A DNA stretch of 64,000 nt from positions 2,687,901 to 2,751,900 of the forward strand of contig NC_060965.1 of the NCBI RefSeq assembly GCF_910589235.1. The letters are read 5' to 3'. Below are positions 23,539 through 34,720 of this stretch, piece by piece. Positions within the stretch are counted from its first letter, which is position 1, and each line of letters opens with the position of its first letter. Below the pieces are notes generated by a model. It did not search any database and had not been told where the DNA came from. It was given only the letters and a program-made list of their open reading frames with translations. A program made the position numbers and the translations under genes. This DNA comes from Vespa crabro (taxonomy: Eukaryota > Arthropoda > Insecta > Hymenoptera > Vespidae).

Positions 23539-24110
23539 GTTCCGATGGAGCTTCTTGTTCGTATTCTACCGCGTACCTATCCTTCCAGCGGCCCATCCAG
23601 CCCATCAAGCTTGGCATTAGGGTTCGCAATAATTGTAAAGCAGAACTTGCCAACTACTTTCCAAATATTGTGCCAACCGTCTATTAAACTTGCTCGTGAG
23701 ATCTTGCGATATTCACGGTCGGCCGAAGAAAGTTCAAAGAAAAGTGAATGGATCAGCTTTTACGTGGAGATAAACATTTTGAAGTTTATCAGTGAATTAA
23801 ATATGAAGGGAGATTCTTTGGAAATAAATTCCTTTTTTAAATTTCTATTAGACAATATGTTCCAATTAAATTTTAATGAATTTATTTTATAATTTTAATG
23901 AAATTCATCGTTGATAATTTCGTTAATTTATTTTAATTGTGTCGATAATTATAAATTATATCAAAGAGATCAAGAAAGTAAGGTTGAAATGGATTCTTCT
24001 GTTCTGTCGCAAAAAAGAAGGAACATCCATCGATTTGAATGCACGTCCTCGTGGAAATTCTAGAGAGCGATAGGCCGATCATGTTAAAATGCTGAACCAA
24101 GTGATCCACG

Positions 24111-24113
<3 letters not shown>
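23539..24113. other. spacer with an 85-codon repeat-free open stretch
   Basis: Downstream of the CT array, a plus-strand frame stays open to the stop at 23892 through AT-rich sequence. An acceptor-like GGCATTAG ends at 23621, so a terminal exon from about 23622 is conceivable. No AATAAA follows within the next 100 bp, and the peptide resembles no known family. It is not called as a gene. Confidence 0.4.
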
Positions 24114-24186
<73 letters not shown>

Positions 24187-24191
24187 CTCTT
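24114..24191. repeat. compound (CT)n/(CTAT)n array
   Basis: CT units (24114-24142) are followed by 11 perfect CTAT units (24141-24184) and a few CT units. The minus strand reads (GATA)n/(GA)n, like the arrays at 10325 and 37164. Confidence 0.98.
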
Positions 24192-25310
24192 GCGCTTAGC
24201 TTCCACGAGCGCGTCAACTAACGGAGGCGTTAAATTCGATGAAGCTGCTACTACGGGCCAGTCCCGTAGTTCTCTGTTTCTCCAACCATCCTCTCTACTC
24301 CCGGTGCGAATTGAATTAAATCGTTTAACGGCCTTATGTTTCGATGGGGAAGGACCCTCCTCCGCCATCATTTGGGGAGGACCGCAGAGCCCAGGGAGAT
24401 AAATGTAATGAACGTTGTACCTCGGACCGACGCTTAACCAAGACTCCATTAGTAGCGTTATCCATCTCACATTGGTCCACCTTAACTCATTTTCTCTCTA
24501 TCTTTCACACGTTCTCTTACTACTAATCCTTTATTTTTCGTATCTATATTCTTAATCATTCGGACGAACCACATTTGTTATAGCCGTCAGTTTTGATCGT
24601 CTCTGATCATTTATTATTAAGTTTTATTGCCAATATCAAAACATAGATGATGATTCAATAATCAGGACCAGATGTTTTTTATGGTATATAATAAATCCAC
24701 GATTTCCTGATCATTTTTATGAAATGATAAAAGTTAAGAAAATGCAAATTTAAATAAATTATCTAGAAATCAAAATTGTTATAACAAAGAAAAAAGATGA
24801 GACATGAAGACTTCAGGAGTTAATTGATCATACATTTTTCTCGTTTGTATTTGAATAGGCGGAGCATATCTTCTTTTTTTTTTTTTCATTCTTAGGAGAA
24901 TTTCAATTACGTGAGAAGGAGAAACCCGACCATTGGATCGGACTGCCAGGCTCAGAAGTATGCCGAGGACGACGTGCCATGCCTGTCGCCAAGCAAATGA
25001 TTTCAATTCCGTTCCATTAAGCCGACACGGGCCGAGGGTCTTCTCGTTTCGTTTCTCTTCTTCTTCTTCTTCTTCTTCTCTTCGTCTTTCTTCTACTTTG
25101 TACTTCTCCATCCTTCCGCGAAACTAAATCTTCCTCGAATCGGTCCTAGGAGGGAGCACCGCAGAATATTTAAGCTTCCTCTGCAAGAGAAACTCCGCGA
25201 GTCCGCTCCGGTATATTCGCTAAGATGTGACGAGAATCCGGAATGCTTTCGTGATTCTGTAAGGAAATTTTAACACCGAGGAGGAGTTAGATCCTTCTCG
25301 TTTCGGCTAA
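24192..25310. other. spacer, no gene recognised
   Basis: The block includes a (TTC)n run at 25057-25079 and a CpG-rich stretch near 24190-24400 that is open in several frames without motifs. Confidence 0.5.
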
Positions 25311-25367
25311 AGAAGGAAGGAAGGAAGGAAAGAAGAAAGGAAGGAAGGGAGGAAGGAAAGAAGAAAC
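25311..25367. repeat. (GGAA)n purine array
   Basis: GGAA tetranucleotides with AGAA interruptions give a pure-purine plus strand of about 57 bp. GGAA runs are also repeated ETS-factor core motifs. Confidence 0.95.
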
Positions 25368-25631
25368 GGAGAACGTGCCACGCGAGAAATCGAGGAGTGA
25401 AAATCTTCCACGAGTTATACTCTTCTCGGGTAATTTCTTGAGTGCTATTAACTTTTTTGGATCTTCAATTAAATTATGACTTTATCCTCTTCAATGAATT
25501 TATAAGGTATCATTGCGGTAATGAAAATAATTTGTTGATTAGTTCAATATACGTATATATAATGAATACGCGATAGTAAAAAATAATTATTTTCAGAAAA
25601 GATCTTTTGGAAATAAAATGTCAGGGACCAC

Positions 25632-25662
25632 AAAAAAAAAAAAAAAAAAAAGAAAAAAAAAC
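25632..25662. repeat. poly-A tract
   Basis: An A homopolymer with one G interruption spans about 31 bp. Confidence 0.95.
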
Positions 25663-26179
25663 TGATGTCATTCTGTTAACAATGGGATTAATTAATCACT
25701 CTCGGTTTCAAGAAGTTAATCGGTGTAATTCATTCGTCGAACAGTTAGACAATTCTAGTCGAGAGATTTCACTGTTTTATACCACTCATCCAAAGTTTCA
25801 TAGTGGTCATCGATTTTCTCTTAAAAATGTGTTGTAATTCGTTACGGATAGGAAATCTCCATTGAGATAAATTCAGGTGGATATATATGTATACACATCG
25901 ATTAGTCTTGCGTGCAAATGTTATTTCGCGCACGCGTGTACGTATTAACGGCATTGCTTGTTGATGGCTGTGGTGGTGGTGGTTGTGATGGTGGTAGTGG
26001 CTTTTCATCGACTCACTCGCATAGCTCTCTATTTACGGGCGAACTATACTTATCGAGAAACGCCATGGATCATCAAGTACAAACGTAGGTAATTACAGAA
26101 ACCACTGCACTGGACGTCGACCGGCTACAACTTTCGAGAAACGCGAACGCGGCCACATAGCAGACGTAGTATCGAGTTT
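25663..26179. other. spacer with GTG-rich stretch
   Basis: The segment 25965-26000 is rich in GTG/GGT triplets. No gene is recognised. Confidence 0.5.
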
Positions 26180-26223
26180 GTTCGTCCGTTCGTTCGTTCG
26201 TTCGTTCGTATGTTCGTTCGTTC
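26180..26223. repeat. (TTCG)n tetranucleotide array
   Basis: About ten GTTC units occur, with CCGT and TATG interruptions. Each unit contains a CpG, unusual for a microsatellite in AT-rich DNA. Confidence 0.95.
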
Positions 26224-26516
26224 CTACCTTCGTTTCTGCGACATCCGTGCTTTTCCTTCGAGTTTCCTGTCGCAAGGAAGCCGAAATGCTTCGCGTAATT
26301 TTACTTCGATGTTTTTGAGTTAGCCCAAATGAAATTCTAGCTTCACTCGAAGGACTTAGAACTTTCCGAAAGAAAATCGATTCAGATATAAAACGTTGGT
26401 GATCACTTTATTATAAAATTTTAATGATCATTTTTTTTCTTTTAATATAAAAATTAATCAAATATTTGAATTAATTGTTATAAAAGATTTTGATAAGAGT
26501 TGAAAGAAAAAAACAA

Positions 26517-26544
26517 TTATTATTATTATTATTATTATTATTAT
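26517..26544. repeat. (ATT)n trinucleotide array
   Basis: About nine ATT units are present. Confidence 0.96.
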
Positions 26545-27969
26545 CTGTCAATAAAGTAATTTGTATGAAATTAAATTCTTTTAGAACTAGAGTGTATGCT
26601 CGATTTTCTTTTGAATTGTTCTTTTTTAAAAGCAATCGTATGTTACGTATAATTCGAATTCTTTTAATATCGTCAAGCCAAGGTTTATACAACTCGGCTT
26701 TCGTTCAGGAGTGACACGAGCAACATTTCGGTCTATTCTTTCAATAGCATCGATTCTCCATTTTCTATCCCGCATTTCACTTTCCACGGGTCGCACGAAA
26801 ACCACGGAGATTAGGGGAGAAAGGGCCGTATAAGCTCTTTCAAGCGAACGGAAGCGAGTGACTTTCCGACGATTCTCACCCTTCACGAAGGAAATCGCCC
26901 CCGGCGGCTCTCCTGGATATTAAACTGTTGAACATCGGCCGAATCGTTCGTTTCGATGCGTTTCCCGACGACTTCTCAAAGATATTAAATTCGTTTTCAT
27001 AAATGTTACCACAGGGCATACTCCTTTTCCTTCTTCTATGTGCCTGCTAAACTCTCTCATTCTCTCTTTCTCTCATCTTCTCTCTTTCTCTTTTATAACA
27101 ATTCGTTCATGTCAATTCACGCTGCTGGTTCCGAGTAAACGACATACGAAAACGTTTCTAAAGCTTCTCGACTTATCTAGAAAGGAGTTTTTGCTCGATA
27201 AAAAAATTATTCACGGTATAAGAAATTATTCCTTTTGAAGTTTTCAATAACGTCGTAATGACAATCGAAATGACATTTTATAATTATAAATACAAAATAA
27301 TATAATTTTATATAAATTTATTTATTTTATACGATCAAACAATTGTCAAAGTTTTAACAGTCCTTAAGAATTCTTAAATATCATTATCTTATTTAATTCT
27401 TATATACGATAAAATGAAGATATCGCGTAGTTGAAAGAACTATATAAAGCTGAAAAGAGTCACACGATAGTTACAGGCCATCGTGAATAGAGCTCGACGT
27501 TGTACATAGGTGCATAAGAATGTTCGCACGAATTTCATGAAAGTTTCAACGTCTTCGGTGCGGGCGGACTTTGTACCGTGTAAGAACACAACTCCGACCA
27601 CTCGTTTATTCAATGCAAAAGGAAAGTTTAAGAAGAGCTGCGTGTTCTCACCAAGTCCAAGAGATGTCTTTTAACTTTATTTCTTTACACATGTGGGTAT
27701 CGTGATGTATGTTCGGTTATATCTCTACATGACGTTTACAACGAAGGAATATAATTAAAGCGTTTAAATTCATTTTTACAGAGAACTGTTGAGTGCGTAA
27801 TAGTAGAAAAAGATTTTTAAATAAAATCTTTAGGGGAAACGCACTTAGACGTCCTCTTATAAAATTAACCAACTAAATTCAAAGAAGAGACAAGTCTTAC
27901 GCAAGGAAAAATAATCTGGCAATTAAAGAAAATGAAGGAAGTCTGAAAACCAAAAGAGACGAGAACGAA
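26545..27969. other. spacer, no gene recognised
   Basis: The stretch 26700-27010 is richer in CpG and non-repetitive. The stretch 27240-27420 is very AT-rich. Nothing coding or structural is assignable. Confidence 0.5.
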
Positions 27970-28022
27970 AAAGAGAGAGGAAAAGACAGAGAGAAAGAGA
28001 GAGAAAGAGATAGAGAGAGAAG
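27970..28022. repeat. (GA)n degenerate array
   Basis: GAGA with AAAG interruptions continues as purine-rich sequence to about 28055. Confidence 0.93.
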
Positions 28023-28254
28023 AAATAGGGAATAAAAAAGAAAAGGAAAGAGAGAACGTCTCGAGGTTTCATCGACGCGCAAGTAATGCCTCAGAGTTCC
28101 TCGTCCGTAGACGTGGCCTCTGCCCTCTGACCTTGTCGTTGCACTTGTGCACCGCGCTCGAACCGTGGGATCAGTGCCACGTGCCAGCCTCGTCCCCTCC
28201 GGTAAATTTACGCGGGCGCATTTCTCTTTCTTCTCTTTCTTATTCGAAAGCTGC

Positions 28255-28255
28255 A

Positions 28256-28304
<49 letters not shown>
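28255..28304. repeat. (CT)n microsatellite
   Basis: The array is about 50 bp with one TTT interruption. It and the GA array at 27970 are in opposite orientation around a CpG-rich, non-repetitive stretch (28060-28220). Confidence 0.97.
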
Positions 28305-28307
<3 letters not shown>

Positions 28308-30313
28308 TCCTCTTACTCCAACCACATTTCCTTTCTTTTATTCCCCCACTCTAACTTCTCTTCTCCTCGCAGTCTCTCCCCGATTTCTTTTTTCTTTCTT
28401 CTTTTTTCGGCTCGCACCGACCGTTTTCTCGGCTTGCCTCGAGTTGGAAAGCCTCCCTTAGACAGGCCGCATATTTCATCCGTACGGGTGGTGCTTTTCT
28501 TTAATGGACGTCCTTAATAATATATCAATCACGTTTATGCTGCCACGCCGAGGGATCGGTCCGATATAAGCGCGTACGAACCATCTACATCTATACATAT
28601 ACATGTATATACATATATACATATACAATACGCGATCTACTATAGCGATACGAATGCGCCATAGCAGCAGACATTATTGAATTTCCCTCTGTAAGCCCGC
28701 AAACTCTGTGGATTCGGGGTTAATAATATTTCCACGTTTATGTGTATGTATGTGGGTAAAGCTACATCACTTTCTGTCCCTCTTTCTGCCTCTTCTACGT
28801 GGACTCTGTATTGTTAAATTCGATATATTTTCATCTCTATTTCTCTCAGCTAGAAACTTATCCAAACAATTTTTTCACATGAATTCCGTGATATGTTGAA
28901 TAAGTTGATGATTAATAAATATCCCCAATTTGTTCGTGTACTACAAATTGGATCCTTTACGCTTTATATCAAATATTTGTAAATTACGATTTAGATAATT
29001 CCTACGTCGTTTTTCAATGTATATTATTCGAATCGAATCAAAGATTCGAATCAAAAGCAATATAGTACTCCGTGAGAAAGAAAGAGAAAGAGAGAGAGAA
29101 TCTCAGTATCTTCGGTGAATCTTTTCTTGATTATACGCCGCTACTTTGAAGCGTAATTCCTGGCCGAGATGAGTAAGGATCATATAAGGATAATAAGAGG
29201 AGGAAAGGAATATCGCGAGGACGTAGAGAGTTTCCTTGTTGCAGTCTAGCTACATTTACTTGGAAAGAATGGCTTCGTGTAACCAAGTTAATCTTCCTTG
29301 CTCGTATCCCAACAGTTGTGTGTGCACGACTATACAACATTGTAAGCGCGTGAGCGTGAACGAGTATCGCATGGAACAATCAAACAAGTAATTTCGAACA
29401 AGCGTAATATCCTTGGCTAAGTGCGAGATGCCTGTTAACGTGCGGGCACACTAATACCGGTAATTCGGTTTACAAGCAGCGCTCTGCACCCTTGGCTATC
29501 TCTGAGCGTTACCTTTGTGCCGAGGAATTCGATATAAACGCGAGATAAGGGAGGAGAGAGAATGTACTAGGATGTACTTCAATCGATAGAATTAGACAAA
29601 CACTATTGAAAAACCCACACGATATTCCTGCGTCAATATAGGATATTCAAAATTAATTGGTGGCTTTGTTGTTGAATTCTATTTTATACATTAAAAAATA
29701 AAAATGATTTCTTTCAAACTATTTTATTTCTCCCGACGAGTAAACTTTTTTTTAAGGCTAATTCAATTTTCGCGAAATCGAAAAAGAAGTTTCCTAGAAA
29801 ATTCACCGTGATTTCTTGATGTGGACCCAGAATATCAGCTTTGACGATGGCATTAACGATGAATTTGAAACGAGAAAAACTTGGCACGTTATTATCATTT
29901 CAAATTCCCCACCGATCATATTAACTGCATCCACCGGAATAATAAGGTTTGTTTTCCCGACCGCGATGAAATTATTCCGTAGACTAATTCGCACGGCGAG
30001 ATTTTAACTGCGACAAAAGTTATGTCATTCTCTTTCTCTTTTGATCTCGTTTATAGTGCGAAATATTTCTTGCGTTATTAATTCGAGTAACGTCGTATAT
30101 ATAGTTTATGCAGGATAGGACAATAAATTTGACACCTTGAATATCTCCATTCTTTTTAGAAATATGGAGAAACTTTGTTTACAAAAGTCGTACGATATGG
30201 AGAAAACCATAATATTAATAATAAAGAAAATAATTTTTTTGCAAGTAAACGTGTGCTTGAAGATTAATTGTGTATTTTTTAAAAATAGTATCATATTTTT
30301 TATAACTGTAAAA
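28305..30313. other. spacer, no gene recognised
   Basis: The block contains degenerate TATACATA repeats (28590-28628), nearby repeats of ATTCGAATC (29027-29050), and a short GA tract (29078-29099). No coding sequence was recognised. Confidence 0.5.
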
Positions 30314-30459
30314 ATTTGTTTATAACAATTGTTTATAACAAATTGTTAATTAATTATTAACAATACGTTGAAAAAATAATGAAAATTCTGCCCTTTAAAA
30401 TGATATTTGATTCAAGTCTCAATGACTTTTAGTTCCGGAGATATTCCCAAGTAAGTGGA
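30314..30459 (+). repeat. interspersed repeat module, copy A
   Basis: The first 62 bp (30314-30375, starting ATTTGTTTATAACAATTG) are identical to 30597-30658. The rest is clearly alignable to copy B with scattered differences and ends in the words TTTTAGTTCCGGAGATATT. Copies A and B have the same orientation, 283 bp apart. Non-coding; best explained as a fragmentary or miniature mobile element. Confidence 0.88.
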
Positions 30460-30596
30460 ATTTTTTTTTAATAAATAACTAATTTGTTTACTAATTTTTT
30501 ATTAATTTATATAATTTTATAAATCGATCTGAGTCTGAATTATTTTTCTTCTTTCTTTTTTTTTTTTATAAAATAATATGAATTTACTTTGTAAGA

Positions 30597-30741
30597 ATTT
30601 GTTTATAACAATTGTTTATAACAAATTGTTAATTAATTATTAACAATACGTTGAAAAATTAGAAAAAATTTTGCCCTTAAAAATGATTTTTCATTCAGGT
30701 CTCTACGACTTTTAGTTCCGAAGATATTTCCATGTAAATGG
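30597..30741 (+). repeat. interspersed repeat module, copy B
   Basis: This copy is direct with respect to copy A (62 of 62 identical at the left end). Its right part, with CTCTACGACTTTTAGTTCCG, is inversely repeated at 30905-30958. Confidence 0.88.
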
Positions 30742-30904
30742 AAAAGGTTTACGTAGGCCCATTGACCTATATAATTTCATTCAAATTAGTTGAATGACAC
30801 ACTGACCTATATAAATTCCAAGAATTTACGCAAGTCAGCTGGACTAGCTACTACTACTATACTATTACTACGAACAGTTAAATAATGAATGAAATCTTTC
30901 AAAG

Positions 30905-30958
30905 GCGATATCTTCGGAACGGAAAGTCGTAGAGACATGAAACAAACATCATTTTCAA
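30905..30958 (-). repeat. interspersed repeat module, inverted partial copy C
   Basis: On the minus strand this matches the right half of copy B (30680-30733), sharing ATCTTCGGAAC and AGTCGTAGAGAC. B and C thus flank a 170-bp core containing a perfect hairpin (TCATTCAA-ATTAG-TTGAATGA) and two GACCTATATAA words, the layout of a foldback or MITE-type element. Confidence 0.8.
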
Positions 30959-31268
30959 GTGTAATTTATTCTCTATTTATTTAAATATACCATTAATATC
31001 AATATAATGAAATCACTTTTGTTAATAATTTTTTATATTGAATTTTTCCTTTTCTTTCATAATATTAAATGAAAATCATTAAAATTTTTATTATAAATTT
31101 TTATTATCCATATGTCTAAACGGTGACATTGAAAGTGATCAAACCTATTGTCCTACCATGTATATATTATGATAAAGTAAATAATAAATAAACAAAAAAT
31201 TTCTAGTGATTCGAAAAAGAAGCACAAATTCTAATAATTAATTATTTAATTTCAGGATCAAATGTTAA

Positions 31269-31493
31269 AGAAAGAACTTGACGCAGGTGACTCAGTCGAA
31301 AGAATTTATTGATCGTTATTTTGATGTCATTGACGAAGCGTGGAATGCCGAGAAAAAAGCTACCGTGCTCTCGACAGCCGTCGCACAACCAAAAAGCTTA
31401 CGGCCGCCATTATGGCGAACGTTTTTTCTCCGTAGCTTTGGAAAGCGATTACTCGCTGGCATAGTTGCTGCCCGGAATGGCGCCAGAACGTAA
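31269..31493 (+). CDS. hypothetical open frame downstream of repeat module
   Basis: This is a 74-codon repeat-free frame ending in TAA at 31493. It has no ATG, so it would need an upstream exon; acceptor-like GACGCAG (ends 31289) and TTTCAG (ends 31256) lie nearby, although only the former joins this frame without a stop. The peptide has an acidic N-terminal part, then a basic-hydrophobic part (PPLWRTFFLRSFGKRLLAGI). That pattern superficially recalls the cytosolic-to-membrane junction of ABCC-type transporters, but the similarity is too short to support the call. The antisense strand is also open. A central perfect CGCCAT/ATGGCG inverted pair (31405-31417) matches the core of YY1/Pho sites, so the segment may be regulatory. 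Confidence 0.15.
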   Translation, partial: RKNLTQVTQSKEFIDRYFDVIDEAWNAEKKATVLSTAVAQPKSLRPPLWRTFFLRSFGKRLLAGIVAARNGART

Positions 31494-32016
31494 CAAGTAA
31501 CCCTACCAAAAAAGTTTACTGAAACAACGAATACCATCAAATGTGTGGTCCTCATTTCACCTCCTATAATTTATCATGCTGGTTCTAGTTCGTTGTTGTT
31601 AATATGCGATCGTGAAATTTTGTTTCGTAAGATGACTTCGATGATTACGTAAAAAATAAGGAACACGAATTGTTAGAAGAATTATACGATATAATCGATC
31701 GCCGAACATTCATTGGACAACCTATGTAAATATTTAAAGAGAAGAGAAAGTGTATCGTATCGGTTTTGCGTGAAAAGTCGCAGTGGGGTGCGAAAGGTCG
31801 ACTAAATTAATTTGAACTGTCGTCGTTCCTTCGTATATACATTTGAACACATACATATACCTAGTAGGATCCTTGACGGACCCCGTAGGCGATAGATATG
31901 GGTACCATCGACCTGTCACTACCCTCCCTTGCTTTTACTCCCCATGGATTACGAGTGTTTTCTTAAGGCAGTGGTCCTCTCTACATCCCAACCTTCATCC
32001 TCTCACTCACTATGTT

Positions 32017-32019
<3 letters not shown>
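31494..32019. other. spacer, no gene recognised
   Basis: This is ordinary mixed-composition sequence between the open frame and the CT array. Nothing is assignable. Confidence 0.5.

Positions 32020-32095
<76 letters not shown>
32020..32095. repeat. (CT)n microsatellite
   Basis: A CT array of about 76 bp has a single T interruption near its end. Confidence 0.98.
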
Positions 32096-33038
32096 GTTGG
32101 CAGCAATTTGTATTCGAGATAAACCATTATTGATGCTGCCGATATTTCTCAGTCTTATAAAATAGATGCTCGTCTACCCGAAGGAGTACTTCACTTTGGT
32201 GAAAACGCACTAAAGGAGGGACATGCTTCCAAGAGAGAAGAGAGACTGTTCGAAAAGAAAGAAAAAAGACTTTCCTTTCACTACATCGTATCCCATAAAA
32301 CGAAAGACACGGAACAGAGGGTAAGAGGATATGAAACTTCCGTTATCAGCTTGAACAAACGACGATTTATGGCGGAAAGTTTAAAGATAGAATGTGTTCT
32401 GATGTTTCACTGAGTATTTTCTTTTCCTTCTTTTGTCGTTTTCCTTTCTTTTTCGTGTTCTGGTAGACCGAGTGTTACAGAATGTCGCTTGAGATTAGTA
32501 GGTATAGTTTCCAGACGAAACCTTGAAGAATGGATAAAGTTAAGAAACTGTGATAATTTATCATGTTTATTAATATTTATTTTTTACGATAATATAACAT
32601 TCAACAAGCAAAAGTAAAGAAAACTAATCGGAAGACATTATTTTTAGAGAAATTTAAATCAGATTATTATATTAAAATCTAAAACTTTAACGAAAGAGTC
32701 ATACTCCTCTTTTTTTTTTTTTTTTTTTTTCCATAAAATTTCATTATTTTTCTTTTATCATGCTTCATCCTGACCTGGTAATCGAGCTAGAATAATGAAA
32801 ACAAGCTTTCGCTTTTGTTCTCGTCAACCGAGAAGTATTTCTAAGGTCTTATATCCCTTCGCGATCGCTGTCTACCGGATTACAGTGATTTTCAATTACG
32901 AACGGTATCCCTCGCATGGTTTTTCGAAAAAGAATCATGCCTCTCGAACAAGGGATATAAAATGGGTGGCAGCAGGGGAGAGGGGGGGGGGCGGTACAGA
33001 ACGTTTAACTTAAAGCACAAGAAACAACAGAGAAAAAC
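32096..33038. other. spacer with T and G homopolymers
   Basis: There is a T homopolymer at 32710-32730, and a G-rich segment (GGGGAGA then ten G) at 32977-32992, unusual for this composition. No gene was recognised. Confidence 0.55.
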
Positions 33039-33081
33039 TGTGTGTGTGTGTGTGTGTATGTGTGCGCGCGTGCGCGCGCGC

Positions 33082-33112
<31 letters not shown>
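33039..33112. repeat. (TG)n(CG)n(TG)n(AG)n compound array, Z-DNA-prone
   Basis: From 33039 to 33098 pyrimidine and purine alternate without a single break for 60 bp, including a GC-rich core (33063-33082). This is the sequence class with the strongest known tendency to adopt Z-DNA. A GA run to 33112 follows directly. Confidence 0.96.
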
Positions 33113-34320
33113 CTTCGGAAGTTTCTTTCTTGTAACGACCTCAAATGAAACAAGATCATGTCCATGTCGTTTTTACAACGTTTCTGCTCATCTCGGTTAA
33201 TTAATTTATCCGATCATTCTTTTCGCTAATAAGACCCCTTTACATTTGCAAAATGACATTTGATGTGGATTAATTTTCGATCTCTTGAAACCATTAAGTT
33301 CTGACATGTTGTTAAATGACATATTGAGAAAAAAAAAAGCGACATGAAATTCTTTTTTTGTTCTATCAAGAGAAAAGATAATCTTGAACGAATGAAAGAA
33401 TTCTTTTAAAAAGATTCATAATAAGTATTATCCCTTTTATTATTTTTCATATTTTTAATATTGTGATTTCTTCAAAATAATAGACTGAAAGAACAATGTT
33501 CAGATTTCGTTCATTTTTATGATGCATCATCGATATGAGACATTTTAAACTTTATCAAACTGTCGTATGGTGGCAGCACCCTCCGCTACAACCCCTAGCA
33601 GCATTCAAGTAGTGATCAGTTTGACGATACGATAGGGGTTACTTCCCAGCTATATCCATCGTCGGTACGGCTGGTAAATGTTATTTTACTTATTTCCGAA
33701 CATCCGAAATTCAGGATCGATTCGGCAAACATTCACAATCGACGTTTTACAAATCTATCGTCGACGATCTCACCGACCTTCAGTGTTCGAGAATGTATAG
33801 GAAGAAGCTTAGTAAAGGGAGTTAAAACGGAAGGATGAGTAGAAAAATAAAAATCGTCGTTTTAACGGAGAAAGAAATTGAAACGCGTTTGAACTTTTAC
33901 GAGATATTTGAGACTATTGTGAAAAGACAATTCTAAAATAGCGTGGACAATAGATTTCACGTATAGCAAATATTCAATTTCTGTGATATTAAATTACTAC
34001 AAATATTTTGGATAGTTTCTGGTGAATTGAAATCAGTTCAATGGATTAAAAATTTTACAATTATTTTTAAGATATTTAAATTGGAAATTATTATTAGAAA
34101 TAAATTGATTCTAATTAGTGCGATTGTGTTCACGAAAAAAGTTACAATTTCTTACATTTATAATATCGACTTATACCTAAGTGATATATGATAATGGGCA
34201 AAACAATACGAATAGATGTATTCGAGAAATTATGAATTCAATTGTAATGCTCTTTGTGAATTACTTTTTGTAAGTGTCACAAAAGTGTGCTTCGTTATAC
34301 CTAGCCTCAGAGACAAGAAA
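33113..34320. other. AT-rich spacer, no gene recognised
   Basis: The stretch 33560-33800 is CpG-richer and non-repetitive; the rest is AT-rich. No feature is assignable. Confidence 0.5.
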
Positions 34321-34358
34321 AGAGAGAGAGAGAGAGAGAGAGAGAAAGAAAGAGAGAA

Positions 34359-34392
<34 letters not shown>

Positions 34393-34419
34393 GGAGAGAG
34401 AAAGAGAGAAAGAGAGAGA
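34321..34419. repeat. (GA)n compound array
   Basis: About 99 bp of GA with AAAG, AAAGAAAG and GGGA interruptions form one of the longest pure-purine strands in the window. It produces the Arg-Glu-rich frame. Confidence 0.97.
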
Positions 34420-34688
34420 TAGGAAAATATTTCACGACCACGACACCCTGTTATCTTGTCGAGGCACCCTTACCAGAAATGCTCCGGCTCGTTGATTAAA
34501 ATTCCAAAGTACTTTAGTGCCTCTCACTCTTGCCTTCCACTACTTTCACTCTTTTTACTTTTTCTCTTCCTTTCTCTCTTTCTCTCTTTCCCTTTATTTT
34601 ATCATCGTTATTATATTTGCTGCACTTGGGTATACCGAAAAAATTGTACAAGCAGAGAAAAAAAAGGAAATTTTTGACAATGGTCGTT

Positions 34689-34689
<1 letters not shown>

Positions 34690-34720
<31 letters not shown>
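34690..34720. repeat. (CAT)n trinucleotide array
   Basis: About ten CAT units are present; the frames read as poly-His, poly-Ile or, on the minus strand, poly-Met. Confidence 0.97.

Noticed and set aside
31269..31493. Resemblance to the start of an ABCC-type transporter membrane domain
   Set aside because: Only a short basic-hydrophobic string fits, with no ATP-binding motifs anywhere in the window.
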